Below, in pieces: positions 34,300 through 43,655 of a DNA stretch of 64,000 nt. The first letter of the stretch is position 1. Each line of letters begins with the position of its first letter. Made by a program: the position numbers and the translations under genes. Source of the stretch: CAISCU01 sp051861545 (GTDB taxonomy: Bacteria; Bacteroidota; Bacteroidia; UKL13-3); assembly GCA_051861545.1 (NCBI GenBank), contig JBIMKP010000001.1:248001-312000 (forward strand), written 5' to 3'. The notes under the pieces are model-generated. The model was not told the origin of the DNA, searched no databases, and saw only the letters and a program-made list of their open reading frames with translations.

Positions 34300-35211
34300 T
34301 TGATACAATATCTCCAACACCAAGATGTAGATAGAGCCAAATGGGATGTTTGCATTGAACAGTCCATCAACTCATTAATCTATGCTTCTTCTTGGTATCT
34401 CGATGCAGTTTCACCCGGATGGGAAGCCTTGGTGCTGGATGATTATACGGCAGTTATGCCACTTACAAAGGGAAGAAAATACCTCCTTAACTACTTATAC
34501 CAACCCTTTTTCACCCAACAATTAGGTGTATTTAGCAAGCTTGAAATTAGACAGGAAACTTTACGTGAATTTATTGAAGCAATTCCTAAAAAATTCAGGT
34601 TTATTGAAATCCAACTAAATGAACAAAACCATTTATTAGATGAAAGATATAAGGTAAAGAAAACCAAAAACTACCTTCTAAACCTGAACAAGTCATACGA
34701 TAAAATTTACAAAGACTATAACGAGCAAGCCAAACGTAATCTTAAAAAAGCTAAAAAGCAGGAAATTGAAATCAAAACTATTCCTCATGCTGATATCATT
34801 AATTTCTATAAACTACATAAAGGAATTGTAACTAAGGGTGTTAAAGAGGCTGATTACCAAAGATTTTCTGAATTAATGGAAGAAGCTTGGCAAAGAAAAA
34901 AATTGATTGCAAGAGCAGTTTATAACAAAACAAATGAGTTACTTGCAGCAGGTTTATTTTTAAGTCATAGAAACCGAATTATCTTTATTTTAGGAACAGC
35001 TTCAGAATCTGGTAGAGATGCTGGTGCTATGCACTTTTTATTCGACAATTTAATTTTTCAATTTGCTGAACACAAAATGATTTTAGATTTTGAAGGTTCT
35101 GAAATCCCTGGAATTGCTAGATTCTTCAAGAGCTTTGGTGCTGAAAAATTCCATTACTACCGTTTAAAAATGAACCGCTTACCTTGGTTCATCAAACTAA
35201 TTAAGACTTAA
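34300..35211 (+). CDS. GNAT/FemAB-like acetyltransferase-family protein
   Basis: 303 residues from a TTG start. It has a double GNAT layout like FemAB and related aminoacyl transferases. The N-terminal half has DVCIEQSINSLIYASSWYLD and FFTQQLGVFSKLE. The second half has KSYDKIYKDYNEQAKRNLKK, an alpha-hairpin with basic residues, then LLAAGLFLSHRNRIIFILGT, GAMHFLFDNLIFQFA and LDFEGSEIPGIARFFKSFGA. FemAB-like proteins add amino acids to peptidoglycan precursors or similar polymers, but the substrate here is unknown. It lies between the DUF3127 and exopolyphosphatase genes in a closely spaced run. Confidence 0.75.
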   Translation: MIQYLQHQDVDRAKWDVCIEQSINSLIYASSWYLDAVSPGWEALVLDDYTAVMPLTKGRKYLLNYLYQPFFTQQLGVFSKLEIRQETLREFIEAIPKKFRFIEIQLNEQNHLLDERYKVKKTKNYLLNLNKSYDKIYKDYNEQAKRNLKKAKKQEIEIKTIPHADIINFYKLHKGIVTKGVKEADYQRFSELMEEAWQRKKLIARAVYNKTNELLAAGLFLSHRNRIIFILGTASESGRDAGAMHFLFDNLIFQFAEHKMILDFEGSEIPGIARFFKSFGAEKFHYYRLKMNRLPWFIKLIKT

Positions 35212-35216
35212 TTTAC

Positions 35217-36101
35217 ATGAAACTTGCCGCTATTGATATTGGTTCAAATGCTGTTCGATTACAAATTGTTAGAACAGTAGAGAATGATCCTGGAGAAGAA
35301 AAATTCAAAAAGGTAGAATTTGTAAGAATTCCTGTTCGTCTTGGAGATGATGCATTTAAAGACAAATACATCAGCAAAGAAAAACGAAAACTCTTTACTA
35401 AAGCCATGCACGCTTTTCAATTAATGCTTGAAGCTTTTGAAGTTGACCACTACATGGCATGTGCAACTTCCGCAATGAGAGAAGCTGAAAACGGACAAAA
35501 AATTGTTAGAAAAATTGAAGAAGAATTTGGTCTAAAAATCCAGATTATTGATGGCCAAAAAGAAAGCGAAATCATATTAGCATCCATTTCACAATTCTTC
35601 GAAAAGGGTAAAAACTATTTAACCATAGATGTAGGTGGAGGTAGCACAGAAATGACAGTTATTAAAGATTGTAAAATCATTAATTCTGTTTCATTTGATA
35701 TTGGTACAGTTAGGGCTTATGACGGCGCAGTTAAAGAAAAAACCTGGCAAACTATTGAACATTGGGTTAAACATAAAACTGCTGGTTTAGATAAACTGGA
35801 AGCAATAGTTACAAGTGGAACTATCAATAAAATCTTCCACCTAATTAATGAAGATTCATCAGATTTAACCTTTACCCGTGAACAATTAAAAAGCTTCCAT
35901 AGAAAAGTCTCTAAAATGTCGTTACAAGAACGAATTGAACAACTAAAACTTAATCCTGATAGAGCTGATATTATTGACGTTTCAGCTGATATCTATTTAA
36001 GAATTCTGAGTTGGGCAAATATTGATAAGGTTTATGCTCCTGCAAACACAGGCTTAAAAGACGGAATTCTATTGCATTTGTACGATAAGTATAATTCCTA
36101 A
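35217..36101 (+). CDS. Ppx/GppA family exopolyphosphatase
   Basis: 294 residues, the short form with only the ASKHA ATPase-like fold. Phosphate 1 loop AIDIGSNAVRLQIV is at residues 4-17, YMACATSAMREAENG near 80, phosphate 2 loop IDVGGGSTEMTVI near 137, and a final VTSGTINKIF. Such enzymes release phosphate from the ends of inorganic polyphosphate or hydrolyse pppGpp. The short form lacks the C-terminal HD-like domain of E. coli Ppx. A PPK2-type kinase gene lies about 4 kb away, consistent with polyphosphate turnover. It starts 5 bases after the FemAB-like gene. Confidence 0.9.
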   Translation: MKLAAIDIGSNAVRLQIVRTVENDPGEEKFKKVEFVRIPVRLGDDAFKDKYISKEKRKLFTKAMHAFQLMLEAFEVDHYMACATSAMREAENGQKIVRKIEEEFGLKIQIIDGQKESEIILASISQFFEKGKNYLTIDVGGGSTEMTVIKDCKIINSVSFDIGTVRAYDGAVKEKTWQTIEHWVKHKTAGLDKLEAIVTSGTINKIFHLINEDSSDLTFTREQLKSFHRKVSKMSLQERIEQLKLNPDRADIIDVSADIYLRILSWANIDKVYAPANTGLKDGILLHLYDKYNS

Positions 36102-36116
36102 AATTATACCCCTAAC

Positions 36117-36641
36117 ATGAATGCAGATATTCATATAAGGCCAGCCAGACCAGATGATGCCTTAAAATTATCTATCTTATACAAAACAGTTTATATTCAT
36201 ACCTATGGATTTGAAGGTGTTTCAGATGAATACGCCAATTTTATAGAAGAACAATTTTCTCCAGTATTTTTAGAAAGTAAAATCAAAAAAGCAGAAGGTT
36301 TTCAACTTGTAGCAGATTTTAAAAATAACCTAGTTGGTGTTACCGAAATTTGCTATGATAAACAAAATCCGATAGATGGTTCTATTATCCCAGAACTCAG
36401 CAAACTCTATATACTTGAGGCCTTTAGTAGACAAAAAATTGGTTCAAGATTAATATCAGAAGCAGAAAAAATTATTCAGAATGAAGGACATTCGGCTTAT
36501 TGGTTATGTGTTTGGGCTTTGAATCCAAAAGCTATTTCTTTTTATGAAAAAATGAGCTTTGAATCTCAAGGAACAGTTCCTTTTCAAATGGAAACAAATT
36601 GTTATGAAAATATGGTTATGACTAAAACGCTTCGGCCATAG
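36117..36641 (+). CDS. GNAT family N-acetyltransferase
   Basis: 174 residues. It has the typical GNAT start IHIRPARPDDALKLSILYKT, the core strand ISKLYILEAFSRQKIGSRLI-like segment (ELSKLYILEAFSRQKIGSRL), with the acetyl-CoA loop R/Q-x-x-G-x-G/S near residue 105, and WLCVWALNPKAISFYEKMSF at the C-terminus. It transfers an acyl group to an unknown amine or protein. Soluble. Its 3' end overlaps the convergent BamA-like gene by 20 bases. Confidence 0.85.
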   Translation: MNADIHIRPARPDDALKLSILYKTVYIHTYGFEGVSDEYANFIEEQFSPVFLESKIKKAEGFQLVADFKNNLVGVTEICYDKQNPIDGSIIPELSKLYILEAFSRQKIGSRLISEAEKIIQNEGHSAYWLCVWALNPKAISFYEKMSFESQGTVPFQMETNCYENMVMTKTLRP

Positions 36642-37764
36642 TAAGGTATAGTCCTTTAATACCTTTAGCACCAAAACCCATATCAATCCTAAAATTAATG
36701 TGTTCTTTCCTAACCACAACACCTCTAATTCCTAATCCATAATTTGGCTTAATAGATGTAAACAAATCTTCAGGATTATTTCCAACATTTCCCAAACCTG
36801 CAAAAACAACCATTCCAAAAGGACCCCAAACAGTTTTTCTTAATTCGGCTTGTGTAGCAAACATATGCTGGTCGCGGAATCTACCATTATAATAACCACG
36901 CATAAAAGATTCATTTCCAATTGTACCTAATTGCCGATAAGGAGTAGTACCAATATTAATTGAACCTATGGCTTGTAAGGCAAGAACGTTGTCTTTCCAA
37001 AGAGTTTTAAATTTCCTAATATCAATAAAGTAATTGCTATGATTATACTGTCCACCTATAGATTTTCTGTTCCAATAACTTGAAGCTTCTATATAAGCAC
37101 CTTTTTTTGTGAAAAATACTTGATCTCTATTATCGTAAACACAAACTAATCCAAAACCCAATGTTTCAAAACCATCGAGACCAGCAATACCTTTATTTAA
37201 GAACTTACTCTTTTCTTGAAGTTCAAGGTCAAATAATTTTTCATATTGAACTTGAGGACCCATATAAACACCTTTAAAAAACTGTTTTAAAAAGCGAAAA
37301 TTCAACTTGTATTGCTGAAAATTATTTAGCTCTTTATCATTTTTTTCTGTGTTATTTCCTATTCCCCAAAAGTTTTCATTGAACCTATTGTACACAAATT
37401 GACCTTTAATATTGTACTTATTTCCTTTAAGAAATAAATCAATTGAAGGTCTAATACTTAATTGTTTTTTCTCTGTAAACTGCCAATTTAAACGAACTAA
37501 AGAAGGTCTCGTAAAACTATCATGAGAAAGCTTCAATAAACATCCAGCTGAAATACCGAGCTGCCAGCCGGTTTCGGGGCTAACACCCCAGATTGGTAAT
37601 AGAACTAAAACCGCTTTTCTTGGTTTTGCACTATCACCCTCCATAATTTTATAGCCCCAATCCATGAGCTTTTCGAACTTGGTTTTTTCTTGTCCCCATG
37701 CATGAACAGAAAGCAATAAAAAAACACTAAGTCCTAAAAAAGACTTCACAAATTGAGGCTTCAT
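36622..37764 (-). CDS. BamA/TamA-like outer membrane beta-barrel protein
   Basis: 380 residues. The signal peptide ends HAWGQ near residue 25. It has the layout of a 'surface antigen D15' barrel without POTRA domains. Signatures include PIWGVSPETGWQLGISAGCL, YNIKGQFVYNRFNENFWGIG, FTKKGAYIEASSYW, and near the end ESFMRGYYNGRFRDQHMFAT and NYGLGIRGVVVRKEHINFRI, with the VRGY/F-like turn of BamA barrels. It ends in Phe, as outer membrane barrels do. The barrel lacks the chaperone domains, so it is not BamA itself. The role may be lipid or protein export. The gene overlaps the GNAT gene at its 3' end. Confidence 0.8.
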   Translation of the reverse strand: MKPQFVKSFLGLSVFLLLSVHAWGQEKTKFEKLMDWGYKIMEGDSAKPRKAVLVLLPIWGVSPETGWQLGISAGCLLKLSHDSFTRPSLVRLNWQFTEKKQLSIRPSIDLFLKGNKYNIKGQFVYNRFNENFWGIGNNTEKNDKELNNFQQYKLNFRFLKQFFKGVYMGPQVQYEKLFDLELQEKSKFLNKGIAGLDGFETLGFGLVCVYDNRDQVFFTKKGAYIEASSYWNRKSIGGQYNHSNYFIDIRKFKTLWKDNVLALQAIGSINIGTTPYRQLGTIGNESFMRGYYNGRFRDQHMFATQAELRKTVWGPFGMVVFAGLGNVGNNPEDLFTSIKPNYGLGIRGVVVRKEHINFRIDMGFGAKGIKGLYLTMAEAF

Positions 37765-37779
37765 ATTAAAAGATAAACG

Positions 37780-39303
37780 TTAAGGCAATAATCTTCCGTA
37801 CATACGAGGGAAAGGAATACTTTCTCTAACATGTGGAAGTTTGCAAATCCAGGTAACCAAACGCTCTAAACCCAAACCAAAACCTGCATGAGGGACAGTT
37901 CCATATCTTCTTAAATCCAAATACCATTCAAAAGCTTGCATTGGTAATTGGTGTTCATTGATTTTATCTATCAATAAATTCACATCAGTTTCACGCTCTC
38001 CACCACCAACTATTTCTCCATAACCTTCAGGAGCCAAAGTATCTACACCACGAGCAAATCTGCTATCATTAGGATCACGTTTTAAGTAAAATGCTTTTAC
38101 TTCATGTGGCCAGTTATAAACCATAATAGGGACATCAAACAAACGAGTTAAAACTGTTTCATCTGAACCACCAAAATCGTTACCATATTCGAAGTTTCTA
38201 GCACTATTTAACCATTGAGGAATATTTCTAGCTTGTTCTTCCAAATCGGCCAATTCTTGTTTTAGTTTATCTATCTGAGCTTGATTAAAACCAATCTCGC
38301 CTTTTTTCATTCCAGGAGTTTTGATTTTTTCCTCTCTAGCAGCTATATCAGCATTAATTTCAAGAATTCTGGCTTCAACTTTCTTCATTTCATCTTCCAA
38401 AGAAGTGATGGCGTTTTTACCATTTACATCTTCTTCACCTTTGATGATTTTAACAGCTTCATCGTAAGTTAAACGTGGGAAAGGTTTGATAATGTTTTCA
38501 AGAACTGAAGTATCTCTTCCAACAATCTCCAATTCCTTTTTACAATCATTTAAAACTGAAGAAACCACAGAACGAAGAAATCTTTCAATTAAATCCATGT
38601 TATCGAAAATATCATGAAAAATCATTTCGGGTTCAATCATCCAAAATTCACTTAAGTGCCTTCTGGTTTTAGATTTCTCCGCACGGAATGTAGGTCCGAA
38701 TGTATATATTTTACCCAAAGAGAAAGCCATTGCTTCTCCATATAATTGTCCGCTTTGACTCAAATAAGCAGGGTCACCATAGAAATCAGTTTCAAATAAA
38801 TTTGAAGTTCCTTCACATGCATTACCTGTAAAAATTGGAGCATCCATTTGAACGAAGCCATCATTCTGAAAAAACTCATGAATTGCAAATATGATTCTAT
38901 TACGAATTTTCATAATAGCCCACTGACGTTGACTTCTTAACCATAAATGACGGTTATCTGTAAGAAAATCAACACCATGTTCTTTCTTCGCAATAGGATA
39001 CTCAGGAGAAGTACCAATTAGATGTAAATTACTTACTTGAATTTCATATCCACCAATTTGGCGCTCATCTTTTACAACTAAACCTGTTAATTCAAGAGAA
39101 CTTTCAAGTGTTACCTTTTTAGCTTCATTGAATATTTCTTCTGAAACTGATTCTTGAGAAACTACACATTGACACCAACCTGTTCCATCTCTTAAAATGA
39201 TAAAGGCCAAACCTTTACCCTCTCTTTTGTTACTAGCCCAACCTTTAAGGCTTACTTGTTTGCCTTCATAAGAAGCTAAGTCTTTAATTAAAAATTCTTG
39301 CAT
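37780..39303 (-). CDS. asnS: Asparaginyl-tRNA synthetase with coiled-coil insertion
   Basis: 507 residues from the ATG at 39303 (MQEFLIKDLASYEGKQ). A longer frame exists, but adds nothing conserved. The OB-fold anticodon domain is at the start (VSLKGWASNKREGKG), motif 2 is FRAEKSKTRRHLSEFWMIEP, and motif 3 is FGLGLERLVTWI near the end. Residues of about 291-372 hold a Glu/Lys-rich helical hairpin (EDEMKKVEARILEINADIAA) that E. coli AsnRS (466 residues) lacks. It charges tRNA-Asn. It is followed on the same strand by the BamA-like gene after 15 bases. Confidence 0.96.
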   Translation of the reverse strand: MQEFLIKDLASYEGKQVSLKGWASNKREGKGLAFIILRDGTGWCQCVVSQESVSEEIFNEAKKVTLESSLELTGLVVKDERQIGGYEIQVSNLHLIGTSPEYPIAKKEHGVDFLTDNRHLWLRSQRQWAIMKIRNRIIFAIHEFFQNDGFVQMDAPIFTGNACEGTSNLFETDFYGDPAYLSQSGQLYGEAMAFSLGKIYTFGPTFRAEKSKTRRHLSEFWMIEPEMIFHDIFDNMDLIERFLRSVVSSVLNDCKKELEIVGRDTSVLENIIKPFPRLTYDEAVKIIKGEEDVNGKNAITSLEDEMKKVEARILEINADIAAREEKIKTPGMKKGEIGFNQAQIDKLKQELADLEEQARNIPQWLNSARNFEYGNDFGGSDETVLTRLFDVPIMVYNWPHEVKAFYLKRDPNDSRFARGVDTLAPEGYGEIVGGGERETDVNLLIDKINEHQLPMQAFEWYLDLRRYGTVPHAGFGLGLERLVTWICKLPHVRESIPFPRMYGRLLP

Positions 39304-39501
39304 GTAAATCCTCTCTGTTTTCTTTAAATAAGCTACAAAAATACACATTTTTTAGGCCATTTCTTAATCAACAATTCAAAGAAATAGCAATGAAATTGTT
39401 TCCTGCAAAGGTTTACTAAATATATTTTTTCATATTCTTTTAAAAATTACATCTTTGAAGCCTCTATCTATAAATAATCATCAATTTTTACTAAAACTAC
39501 T

Positions 39502-40245
39502 TTGCGTTACTTTCTAGAACTTGCATACAACGGAAAAAACTACCATGGTTGGCAGGTGCAACAAAACGCACATTCTGTTCAAGCTGAAATTGAAAATAAA
39601 TTACAGATTTTATTAAAAGTACCAACAGAAATTACTGGTTGTGGAAGAACAGATACTGGTGTTCATGCGCGTCAATATTTTGCACACTTTGACACTGAAA
39701 ATGAATTGGATACGGGAAAATTCTGCTACCAGCTCAATGCCATTCTTCCAAAAGATATCGCTGTATACAGAGCTTTCAAAGTAGCTGAAAGGTTTCATGC
39801 ACGATTTGATGCAATTTCAAGAAGCTACGAATACCATATATCAAACAGATTAAATCCATTTTTACAAGAACTAAGCTGGTGTTTTTACCGTGATTTAGAT
39901 ATCAAAAAAATGAATGAAGCAGCTTCTTTATTAAAGAACTATTCAGATTTTGAATGTTTTTCAAAAGTCCATACACAAGTAAATACATTCATCTGCAGAA
40001 TTGATGAAGCTAAATGGATTCAGCACGAAAACGGTTTATTAATATTCTATATTCAAGCTGATAGATTCCTAAGAAATATGGTCAGAGCTATTGTTGGAAC
40101 CTTAATTGAAGTGGGATTAAACCGCTGCTCTATTGATGATTTCATCAAAATTCTTGAAAGTAAAAACAGATCAGAGGCTGGCCAATCAGTTCCAGCACAT
40201 GGTTTATACTTAACTAAAATTGAATATCCTAAAATTGAACTTTAA
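39502..40245 (+). CDS. truA: tRNA pseudouridine(38-40) synthase TruA
   Basis: 247 residues from a TTG start (MRYFLELAYNGKNYHGWQVQ). The catalytic Asp51 lies in GCGRTDTGVHARQ. FHARFDAISRSYEYHI, DFECFSK and FLRNMVRAIVGTLIEVG are the other TruA motifs. It makes pseudouridine in the anticodon stem-loop of several tRNAs. The TTG is within a TACTTTG motif, and no ATG is near, so the start may be read in another way, but the N-terminal residues match the family. Its stop overlaps the convergent PPK2 gene by 4 bases. Confidence 0.95.
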   Translation: MRYFLELAYNGKNYHGWQVQQNAHSVQAEIENKLQILLKVPTEITGCGRTDTGVHARQYFAHFDTENELDTGKFCYQLNAILPKDIAVYRAFKVAERFHARFDAISRSYEYHISNRLNPFLQELSWCFYRDLDIKKMNEAASLLKNYSDFECFSKVHTQVNTFICRIDEAKWIQHENGLLIFYIQADRFLRNMVRAIVGTLIEVGLNRCSIDDFIKILESKNRSEAGQSVPAHGLYLTKIEYPKIEL

Positions 40246-41195
40246 TCTTTTACTAATTGTTCCCTGCATTTTAGAATCTCTGCTTCTTCCTGCAAATTCA
40301 ATTTTGGAAATTTAGGATTCATCTTATCAAAACTTTGCTGAATAATAGTACTCATGCACAAACGGGCAAACCATTTGTCATCTGCCGGCAAAACAAACCA
40401 TGGAGCTTCTTTGGTGGAAGTAGCAGAAAGCATCTCCTCATAGGCAAACATATAATTATCCCAAAGTTTTCTTTCTGCTAAATCACCTGAAGAAAATTTC
40501 CAGTTTTTACCTTGCTCATCAATCCTTTCTAACAAACGCTCCTTCTGAACATCTTTAGAAATATGTAAAAAGAATTTCACAATAACTGTACCCGAATCAA
40601 CTAAGGTTTTTTCGAAATGATTAATTTGTTTGAATCTGTTTTCCCAAAATTTCGCATTAATATCATCAACTGATTCAATTTCGGGAAGATGTTCATTCAA
40701 AATATATTCTGGATGAACACGTGTAACCAGAACATTTTCGTAATGAGATCTATTGAAAATACCGATTTCACCTTTAGCGGGTAAAGCTTTATAATGCCTC
40801 CATAAAAAATCATGTGATAGCTCTTCACTTGAAGGCACCTTAAAACTAGTAACTCTAACTCCTTGGGGATTTAATCCACCCATTACATATTTTATAGCAC
40901 CATCTTTACCAGCCGCGTCCATAGCTTGAAGGATGATTAAAAAACTTCTTTTTCCCTCAGCATAAAATTTATCCTGAAAAACCGAAAGTGCTTTTAATCC
41001 AAAATCCAATAGCAATTCGCCTTCCACCTTTTCAAATGGCTTATCTTTAATATTTGTTTTGAACTTTTTTAAATCAGCCTTTTTACCCTCTTTAACTTCA
41101 AGTTTAGAAACAAATTTTTTGATTGCTTTTATTTGGTGTTTGATCTCATCATATTCGGCAAGATCTGGAGATATCATATCTAAAATTGAACTCAT
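40242..41195 (-). CDS. Polyphosphate kinase 2 family protein
   Basis: 317 residues. The PPK2 Walker A loop is ILQAMDAAGKDGAIKYVMGG, followed by PQGVRVTSFKVPSSEELSHD, FLWRHYKALPAKGEIGIFNR, SHYENVLVTRVHPE and a lid module with KFFLHISKDVQKERLLERID. Near the end WFVLPADDKWFARL is typical of the AMP/ADP-phosphorylating classes. It uses polyphosphate to phosphorylate nucleotides. Which nucleotide cannot be read from the sequence. Exopolyphosphatase lies about 4 kb away. Cytoplasmic. Confidence 0.9.
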   Translation of the reverse strand: MSSILDMISPDLAEYDEIKHQIKAIKKFVSKLEVKEGKKADLKKFKTNIKDKPFEKVEGELLLDFGLKALSVFQDKFYAEGKRSFLIILQAMDAAGKDGAIKYVMGGLNPQGVRVTSFKVPSSEELSHDFLWRHYKALPAKGEIGIFNRSHYENVLVTRVHPEYILNEHLPEIESVDDINAKFWENRFKQINHFEKTLVDSGTVIVKFFLHISKDVQKERLLERIDEQGKNWKFSSGDLAERKLWDNYMFAYEEMLSATSTKEAPWFVLPADDKWFARLCMSTIIQQSFDKMNPKFPKLNLQEEAEILKCREQLVKD

Positions 41196-41230
41196 GTGTA
41201 AGATTTATTGTTACACAATATAACAAAAAC

Positions 41231-41989
41231 TTAACTTGAAGCTAAATAAGAAGCGTATTCAGGAATTGACTCCAATGCTTTTTGAGCCGCCATTTGCTCT
41301 GCTTTCTTCTTGTTTGTATGCTCAGCTTGACCTTTTATTTCTTTGTCTACAAGCACTTTAATGGTAAATAATTTTTGTTTCCCATCTGGTCTTTCTTCCA
41401 CATCAAACTCAACATTTAATGATTTTTTCTGACCAAATTCTATCAATCTACCTTTAAAATTTGTTTCGGTATGTTCCAATTTATCTACATCAATATGGAA
41501 CTTAAGTAATTTATCTAAAATAAAATCTCTACAAGTAGAAAAACCACCATCTAGGAAAATAGCTCCAAGAAAAGCTTCTAGGGCGTTTCCAAAAATGCTG
41601 TTTCGTAGATTAATATTGTGCATGCTACGTCTATCATAAACAACCAATTTATTCAATTGGATTTTCATAGCAAGGTCATTTAGACTCTCACGGCTCACAA
41701 TTTTGGAGCGCAATTGGGTTAAGAAACCCTCATCTTGGTAAGGATATTTTTTGAATAAATACTCGGCGATGACTGCATTTAGCATAGCATCGCCGAGGAA
41801 TTCAAGACGCTCATTACTATCTCTAGAGCCATTATGGTGAATGGTTTTAGAAACAGAATGATGTCGCAAAGCTTGTTCATAACAAACCAATCTACTCGGT
41901 TTAAACCCGGTTATTGATTTTATTTGGAGGGCCAAAGCCCGCTGCTTCGCATTTCTGGGCCAAACAGAAGTTACGAGTTTCCGAAGCAC
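41231..41989 (-). CDS. rnc: Ribonuclease III
   Basis: 252 residues from a GTG start 5 bases after the fabF stop. The RNase III signature is ERLEFLGDAMLNAVIAEYLF (about residues 60-80), with the metal-binding Glu/Asp, and the second cluster is NIFGNALEAFLGAIFLDGG-like (NSIFGNALEAFLGAIFLDGG). A double-stranded RNA-binding domain (about 175-245) ends in KKKAEQMAAQKALESIPEY. The N-terminal 45 residues are an extension common in Bacteroidota. It processes rRNA and other duplex RNA. It is in the acpP-fabF-rnc operon, a widely conserved order. Confidence 0.95.
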   Translation of the reverse strand: MLRKLVTSVWPRNAKQRALALQIKSITGFKPSRLVCYEQALRHHSVSKTIHHNGSRDSNERLEFLGDAMLNAVIAEYLFKKYPYQDEGFLTQLRSKIVSRESLNDLAMKIQLNKLVVYDRRSMHNINLRNSIFGNALEAFLGAIFLDGGFSTCRDFILDKLLKFHIDVDKLEHTETNFKGRLIEFGQKKSLNVEFDVEERPDGKQKLFTIKVLVDKEIKGQAEHTNKKKAEQMAAQKALESIPEYASYLASS

Positions 41990-41994
41990 AAAAA

Positions 41995-43248
41995 TTACTC
42001 AGTAAATTTCTTAATAATAACAGAAGCATTGTGACCACCGAAGCCAAAAGTATTACTTAAAGCGGCTCTAACTTCGCGGTGTTGTGCTTTGTTGAAAGTC
42101 AGGTTCAAACGTGTATCAAAAGCTGGATCATCAGTAGAATGGTTAATTGTTGGAGGAATTATTCCTTTATCAACTGCCAAAATACAAGCAATAGTTTCAA
42201 TTGCACCAGCGCCACCCAAAAGATGACCTGTCATTGATTTTGTTGAACTGATATTGATATTGAAAGCATGGTCACCAAAAATATTAGTGATAGCTTTTAC
42301 TTCTTGAGGATCACCTAAAGGAGTTGAAGTACCGTGAACATTGATATAATCAATATCCTCTGGTTTCATTCCTGCATCTTCCAATGCATTTTTCATCACA
42401 TTAGTTGCACCCAAACCATCTGGATGTGGAGCAGTCATATGATAAGCATCTGCAGATAAACCACAACCAACAACTTCGGCATAAATTTTTGCACCGCGAG
42501 CCATGGCATGATCTAAATCTTCAAGTATTAAAGCACCAGAACCTTCACCTAAAACAAAACCATCTCGGTTTAAATCGAACGGGCGAGATGCAGTTTGAGG
42601 ATCATCGTTACGTTCGCTAAGTGCTTTCATAGAATTGAAACCACCCATAGCAGCTTCATTTACACAAGCTTCAGAACCGCCAGTTACAATAATATCAGCT
42701 TTATTTAGGCGGATATAATTAAACGCATCGGCAATGGCATTTGTAGAAGAAGCACAAGCAGACATAGTAACGAAATTGGGACCACGGTAACCATGGCGTA
42801 TTGAAATCATACCCGCAGAAATATCACCAATCATCATTGGAATGAAGAATGGACTAAAACGCGGTGTACCATCACCTTTAGCAAATGAAGTAACTTCACT
42901 CAAAAAAGTGTGAAGTCCACCAATACCTGTACCCCAGATAACCCCTACTCTATCAGGATTTATGTTTTCGGAAGTCAAGCCCGCATCACGAATAGCCTCA
43001 TCTGTAGTGACAATCGCAAATTGAGTAAAACGGTCCATCCGTCTTGCTTCTTTTTTATCAATAAATTCTGTTGGGTCGAAATTTTTGACCTCACACGCGA
43101 ATCGGGTTTTGAATTTGGATGCATCAAATTGGGTAATTGGTGCTGCACCACTTACCCCATTTGATAATCCATCCCAATACGCCTGAAGGGTGTTGCCAAT
43201 GGGTGTTAAGGCACCTAATCCTGTTACAACAACTCTACGCAAACGCAT
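41995..43248 (-). CDS. fabF: 3-oxoacyl-[acyl-carrier-protein] synthase II
   Basis: 417 residues. The catalytic triad is Cys165 (MSACASSTNA), His305 (NVHGTSTPLGD) and His342 (MTGHLLGGAGAI). VVVTGLGALTPIGNT at the start and FGFGGHNAS at the end are typical of FabF rather than FabB or FabH. It condenses malonyl-ACP with acyl-ACP in fatty acid elongation, in the cytoplasm. It lies 23 bases after acpP and just before rnc. Confidence 0.97.
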   Translation of the reverse strand: MRLRRVVVTGLGALTPIGNTLQAYWDGLSNGVSGAAPITQFDASKFKTRFACEVKNFDPTEFIDKKEARRMDRFTQFAIVTTDEAIRDAGLTSENINPDRVGVIWGTGIGGLHTFLSEVTSFAKGDGTPRFSPFFIPMMIGDISAGMISIRHGYRGPNFVTMSACASSTNAIADAFNYIRLNKADIIVTGGSEACVNEAAMGGFNSMKALSERNDDPQTASRPFDLNRDGFVLGEGSGALILEDLDHAMARGAKIYAEVVGCGLSADAYHMTAPHPDGLGATNVMKNALEDAGMKPEDIDYINVHGTSTPLGDPQEVKAITNIFGDHAFNINISSTKSMTGHLLGGAGAIETIACILAVDKGIIPPTINHSTDDPAFDTRLNLTFNKAQHREVRAALSNTFGFGGHNASVIIKKFTE

Positions 43249-43271
43249 TTGTAAAATTTTAATGCTGCGGC

Positions 43272-43511
43272 TTAGTTTTTTACATTTGCTTCAATGTAGG
43301 CAACTGCCTGACCAACTGTAGCAATTTTTTCTGCTTGGTCGTCTGGAATTGCAATATTGAATTCTTTTTCGAATTCCATAATCAATTCTACGGTGTCAAG
43401 TGAATCTGCACCTAAATCATTGGTGAAGCTTGCTTCGTCGTTGATTTCGCTTTCTTCAACACCTAGCTTGTCCATGATGATAATTTTAACTCTTCCTCTG
43501 ATGTCTGACAT
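43272..43511 (-). CDS. acpP: Acyl carrier protein
   Basis: 79 residues, acidic. The attachment site for 4'-phosphopantetheine is Ser37 in DLGADSLDTVEL, and the third helix carries IPDDQAEKIATVGQAVAYIE. It carries growing acyl chains in fatty acid synthesis. It is the first gene of the acpP-fabF-rnc operon, and a promoter with a match to the Bacteroidota consensus lies just upstream on the minus strand. Confidence 0.97.
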   Translation of the reverse strand: MSDIRGRVKIIIMDKLGVEESEINDEASFTNDLGADSLDTVELIMEFEKEFNIAIPDDQAEKIATVGQAVAYIEANVKN

Positions 43512-43532
43512 TGTTCTTATGTTTTATACTGT

Positions 43533-43565
43533 GCAAATAAACTACTTTTTAGATTTAAAATGCAA
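43533..43565 (-). promoter_or_regulatory. Predicted promoter for acpP-fabF-rnc
   Basis: Reading the minus strand, TTG (43565-43563) and TTTATTTG (43541-43534) are separated by 21 bases, close to the TTG/TAnnTTTG consensus. The acpP ATG follows about 22 bases later. Confidence 0.5.
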
Positions 43566-43617
43566 ATTTTAGACTTGATGTCATTTTTCTTCCTTTTTTA
43601 AGCTGATTTTAAATGCA

Positions 43618-43650
43618 TTGGGTTAAGCTCCTAAAATTTTTGTTTATTTG
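43618..43650 (+). promoter_or_regulatory. Predicted promoter for the IPExxxVDY-pyk group
   Basis: TTG at 43618-43620 and TTTATTTG at 43643-43650 are separated by 22 bases. The TTG start codon of the next gene begins only 5 bases after the -7 box, so this transcript may have no leader. The promoter mirrors the one for acpP in the same intergenic space. Confidence 0.5.
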
Positions 43651-43655
43651 TATTA

